Both the position numbers and the translations under genes were made by a program. Positions 61,659 through 64,000 of a DNA stretch of 64,000 nucleotides are shown piece by piece. This DNA comes from Caulobacter sp. Root343. GTDB lineage: Bacteria > Pseudomonadota > Alphaproteobacteria > Caulobacterales > Caulobacteraceae. The stretch is from assembly GCF_001425745.1 (NCBI RefSeq), contig NZ_LMDF01000008.1:253535-317534 (forward strand), in the 5' to 3' direction. The first letter of the stretch is position 1. Every line of letters starts with the position of its first letter. The notes under the pieces were generated by a model. It had not been told where the DNA came from, searched no databases, and worked only from the letters and a program-made list of their open reading frames with translations.

Positions 61659-62291
61659 TCAGCCTCTGGATACGATCAGTACGGCCGCCGTGATCAAAAG
61701 AACGCCGACCAGGATCGCGAATCCTCGGCGAAAACCTGGCTCGTTCATGCGCGTGGACAGCGCCGCCCCGCCCAGGCCGTAGCTGGACATGCTGATCAGG
61801 TCCATGCCGATGGTGGCGCAGGCGAACATGATCAGCTGCGGGGCCAGCGGTCGCTCGACGTCCAGGAACGGCGGCAGCACGGCCGAGAAGAACAGCAGGA
61901 TCTTCGGGTTGGCGATCTGGACCGTGAAGCCGTCGAAAAAGGCCGAGCGTCCGGCCCGGACGGTGGCCGAGGCATGGCTTTCGACGTTCTTGATCCCCGC
62001 CCACAGCGACTTCAGCCCCAGCCAGACCAGATAGGCCGCGCCGGCCAGGGCCAGGACGTGGAACGCCTTCGGAAAGGCGATGATCAGCGCGCCCAGGCCC
62101 AAGGCCGAGCCGGTGAACCAGACCAGGGTGGCGGTGTTCATGCCAAGCACGCTGATCAATGCCGCGCCCTTGCCGCGCTCCATGCCGGTGGCGATGGCGA
62201 ACAGGTTGGCCGGGCCGGGCGTGATGGCCATGACGAACATGGCGACCAGGAAGGCGCCGTAGCGGGCGGGATCGACGGGCAGGTGGTCCAT
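61659..62291 (-). CDS. LysE/RhtB-family amino-acid exporter
   Basis: A membrane protein of 210 residues with six spans and the family hallmarks AITPGPANLF near residue 25 and the ANPKILLFF segment in the fourth helix region. It exports an amino acid or derivative such as homoserine lactone or threonine. The ATG is chosen because the TM1 begins just after it; a long open frame upstream overlaps the next gene. Confidence 0.9.
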   Translation of the reverse strand: MDHLPVDPARYGAFLVAMFVMAITPGPANLFAIATGMERGKGAALISVLGMNTATLVWFTGSALGLGALIIAFPKAFHVLALAGAAYLVWLGLKSLWAGIKNVESHASATVRAGRSAFFDGFTVQIANPKILLFFSAVLPPFLDVERPLAPQLIMFACATIGMDLISMSSYGLGGAALSTRMNEPGFRRGFAILVGVLLITAAVLIVSRG

Positions 62292-62323
62292 GGCGCGGAT
62301 ATAGGCTCCGCGCCACGGCCGAG

Positions 62324-62731
62324 CTAGTTGCCGATCACGATCAGGATGTAGATCGCTCGGCCCAGGGCGCCGAACAGCAACACGGCGGTCGCCAGGGCCT
62401 GGATGATGAAGCCGACCTCGCGCTTCTTGGGATCGGCCGCGTAGCCCAGGGCGTAGAGAATTCGGCCGATCATCCAGACGACCCCCAGGCCGGCGGCGAC
62501 CAGGTCGTTCCAGTAGACGGCGAACAGCCACAGTGAGGGCAGGTAGATAACCAGCCACTCGACGGTATTGGCCTGAATGCGCAGGTGCCGCTCAAGCTCC
62601 GGGTGGCCGGTCATGGCGGGGGCGTCGATCCCGGTCCTGCGCCGCGCGCCACCGATCCGGAAGATCATCCAGAAATAGACCAGCAGCGACACCAGCGTGA
62701 CGATGGCCACGAGCGCGTGGGACTGATGCAT
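62324..62731 (-). CDS. MAPEG-family membrane protein
   Basis: A protein of 135 residues with four helices: the family signature is RIQANTVEWLVIYLPSLW and GRILYALGYA. MAPEG proteins include membrane glutathione transferases; the bacterial branch is not characterised. An AGGGAG site lies about 12 bases before the ATG. It is 32 bases upstream of the LysE gene on the same strand. Confidence 0.88.
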   Translation of the reverse strand: MHQSHALVAIVTLVSLLVYFWMIFRIGGARRRTGIDAPAMTGHPELERHLRIQANTVEWLVIYLPSLWLFAVYWNDLVAAGLGVVWMIGRILYALGYAADPKKREVGFIIQALATAVLLFGALGRAIYILIVIGN

Positions 62732-62908
62732 GGGCGTTTTGTTCTCCCTGGCCGGGCGCTCGAAGCGGCGCCGTTGAGCCGAACGCACCGTAGAGGCGTT
62801 CGGCTCCGCGTCTATCCCTGACGGCGCAAGGACCGCGACATGGGAACCGGCGAGCGGCGAGATCGCTCTCTAGGGAGATTGATCCCTGTCCCGCGGAGGC
62901 GTCAGGCC

Positions 62909-63109
62909 ATGCAGGTGGAATCCACGGCGATCCGAGAGATCGACTACAGCCCCGAACACGGCAAGCTGTTCGTCACGTTTCAGGACGGCGACGAATACGT
63001 CTATGTCGGCGTGCCCGAACGGGTCGGCAAGGCGTTCTTCCGCGCGCCGTCGAAAGGGCGGTTCTTCCAGCGGATGATTCGCGACCGTTATCCCTACAAC
63101 AGGGTCTGA
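62909..63109 (+). CDS. KTSC-domain protein
   Basis: A small protein of 66 residues covering one KTSC domain: IREIDYSPEHGKLFVTFQDGDEYVYVGVP and FFRAPSKGRFF. The domain is named for a Lys-Thr-Ser-Cys pattern and sits near Lys-tRNA synthetase homologues in some proteins; function unknown. GGAGG ten bases before the ATG. Confidence 0.88.
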   Translation: MQVESTAIREIDYSPEHGKLFVTFQDGDEYVYVGVPERVGKAFFRAPSKGRFFQRMIRDRYPYNRV

Positions 63110-63113
63110 AACG

Positions 63114-63142
63114 AAAAACGCCCCGACCATCGGCCGGGGCGT
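63114..63142 (-). terminator. Terminator of argG
   Basis: On the minus strand ACGCCCCG pairs with CGGGGCGT, followed by TTTTCG. It begins 24 bases after the argG stop and also faces the KTSC gene, so it may act in both directions. Confidence 0.88.
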
Positions 63143-63165
63143 CCTCGTCGGGCGATGCGGAAGGC

Positions 63166-64000
63166 CTAGCCCCGCTTGTCGCGCTTGGCCAGCACGCGCA
63201 GGCGCAGGGCGTTCAGCTTGATGAAGCCGCCGGCGTCGCGGTGGTCGTAGGCGACCTTGCCTTCCTCGAAGGTGACCAGATCTTGGTCGTACAGGCTGTA
63301 GGGGCTCTCACGGCCGATGACCGAGACGTTGCCCTTGTACAGCTTCACGCGAACGCGGCCGGTGACCTTGTCCTGGCTGTAGTCGATGGCGGCCTGCAGC
63401 ATCTCGCGCTCCGGCGAGAACCAGAAGCCGTTGTAGACCAGCGATGCGTACTTCGGCATCAGCTCGTCCTTCAGGTGCATGGCGCCGCGGTCCAGCGTGA
63501 TGCTCTCGATGCCGCGGTGGGCGGCCAGCAGGATGGTGCCGCCCGGGGTCTCGTAGACGCCGCGCGACTTCATGCCGACGAAGCGGTTCTCGACCAGGTC
63601 CAGGCGACCGACGCCATTGTCGCGGCCCAGCTCGTTCAGCTTGGTCAGCAGGGCGGCCGGCGACAGGGCCACGCCGTCGATGGCGACCGGATCGCCCTTC
63701 TCGAAGTCGATGGTGAAGATGTGCGGGGTGTCCGGCGCGTCTTCCGGCGCGATGGTGCGCATGTGGACGAACTCGGGAGCCTCGACCGCCGGATCCTCCA
63801 GGACCTTACCTTCCGACGAGGAGTGCAGCAGGTTGGCGTCGACGCTGAACGGGGCCTCGCCGCGCTTGTCCTTGGTGATCTGGATCTGGTGCTGCTCGGC
63901 GAACTCCAGCAGGGCCTCGCGCGACTTGAAGTCCCACTCGCGCCACGGGGCGATCACGGTGATGTCGGGCTCGAGGCCGTAGTAGCCGAGCTCGAAGCGG
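63166..64000 (-). CDS. argG: Argininosuccinate synthase, C-terminal part (gene runs off the window)
   Basis: The last 277 or so codons of a gene of about 400; the N-terminal ATP-binding part lies beyond the right edge. Recognised by RFELGYYGLEPDITVIAPWREW, ENRFVGMKSRGVYETPGGTIL and LYKGNVSVIGRESPYSLY. It joins citrulline and aspartate in arginine synthesis. No internal start is needed because the frame stays open to the edge. Confidence 0.96.
   Translation of the reverse strand, partial: RFELGYYGLEPDITVIAPWREWDFKSREALLEFAEQHQIQITKDKRGEAPFSVDANLLHSSSEGKVLEDPAVEAPEFVHMRTIAPEDAPDTPHIFTIDFEKGDPVAIDGVALSPAALLTKLNELGRDNGVGRLDLVENRFVGMKSRGVYETPGGTILLAAHRGIESITLDRGAMHLKDELMPKYASLVYNGFWFSPEREMLQAAIDYSQDKVTGRVRVKLYKGNVSVIGRESPYSLYDQDLVTFEEGKVAYDHRDAGGFIKLNALRLRVLAKRDKRG

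Overview
This is a GC-rich chromosomal window from an alphaproteobacterium, most likely a Caulobacter species. The reasons are a ShkA-type hybrid kinase whose diagnostic residues are all recognisable, a HvyA-like transglutaminase inside a capsule export cluster, a lipoprotein of the CC0125/CC1285 family, and the order hrcA-grpE-dnaN-recF-gyrB next to the capsule genes. As far as I recall, the right two thirds is collinear with the early chromosome of C. crescentus. The chemotaxis cluster beside it is probably a rearrangement relative to that species. No phage, integrase, insertion sequence or CRISPR array was seen.

Layout. 1-394 has no recognisable gene. 395-4726 holds a thioesterase, a small zinc-ribbon protein, an orphan ABC ATPase, and a coupled purine pair (nucleoside permease and NCS2 permease). 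A tRNA-Arg(CCG) lies at 4803-4879. 5101-14325 is one tightly packed chemotaxis operon (STAS, CheY, CheA, CheW, two receptors, CheW, CheR, CheB) ending at a strong terminator. Facing it are a soluble receptor-like protein and a PAS-containing hybrid kinase. 18397-28303 is the capsule/exopolysaccharide region: Wza-like exporter, PP2A-like phosphatase, HvyA-like protein, a 50-residue membrane peptide, PssY-like sugar transferase, O-antigen polymerase, Wzc-like tyrosine kinase, an outer-membrane barrel and an Ala-rich secreted protein.

28662-42541 is mostly housekeeping: a soluble Cache receptor, gyrB, recF, VOC/ArsR genes, an S9 peptidase, dnaN, grpE, hrcA, rph, an HtrA-like protein with a broken triad and a membrane aspartic protease. 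42538-52538 holds an XRE/DUF2975 pair, a GST, rdgB, hemW, rsmI, yraN, a SirB1-like protein, gshB, comM and shkA. 52575-64000 holds ampG, proteases, an ArsR/SRPBCC divergent pair, cfa, trmO, several small enzymes and membrane proteins, and the 3' part of argG at the right edge.

How it fits together. The chemotaxis operon is a full sensory array lacking only CheD and a CheZ/CheX phosphatase. ShkA (c-di-GMP gated phosphorelay), HvyA (capsule exclusion from swarmer cells) and two CtrA-like boxes tie the window to the Caulobacter cell cycle. The best leads are receptor-like proteins of odd architecture, a shared C-terminal tail on the two chemoreceptors, an HtrA-like pseudoprotease, a silent-site-only duplicate of a gene end lying after its stop codon, and two intergenic inverted-repeat elements.
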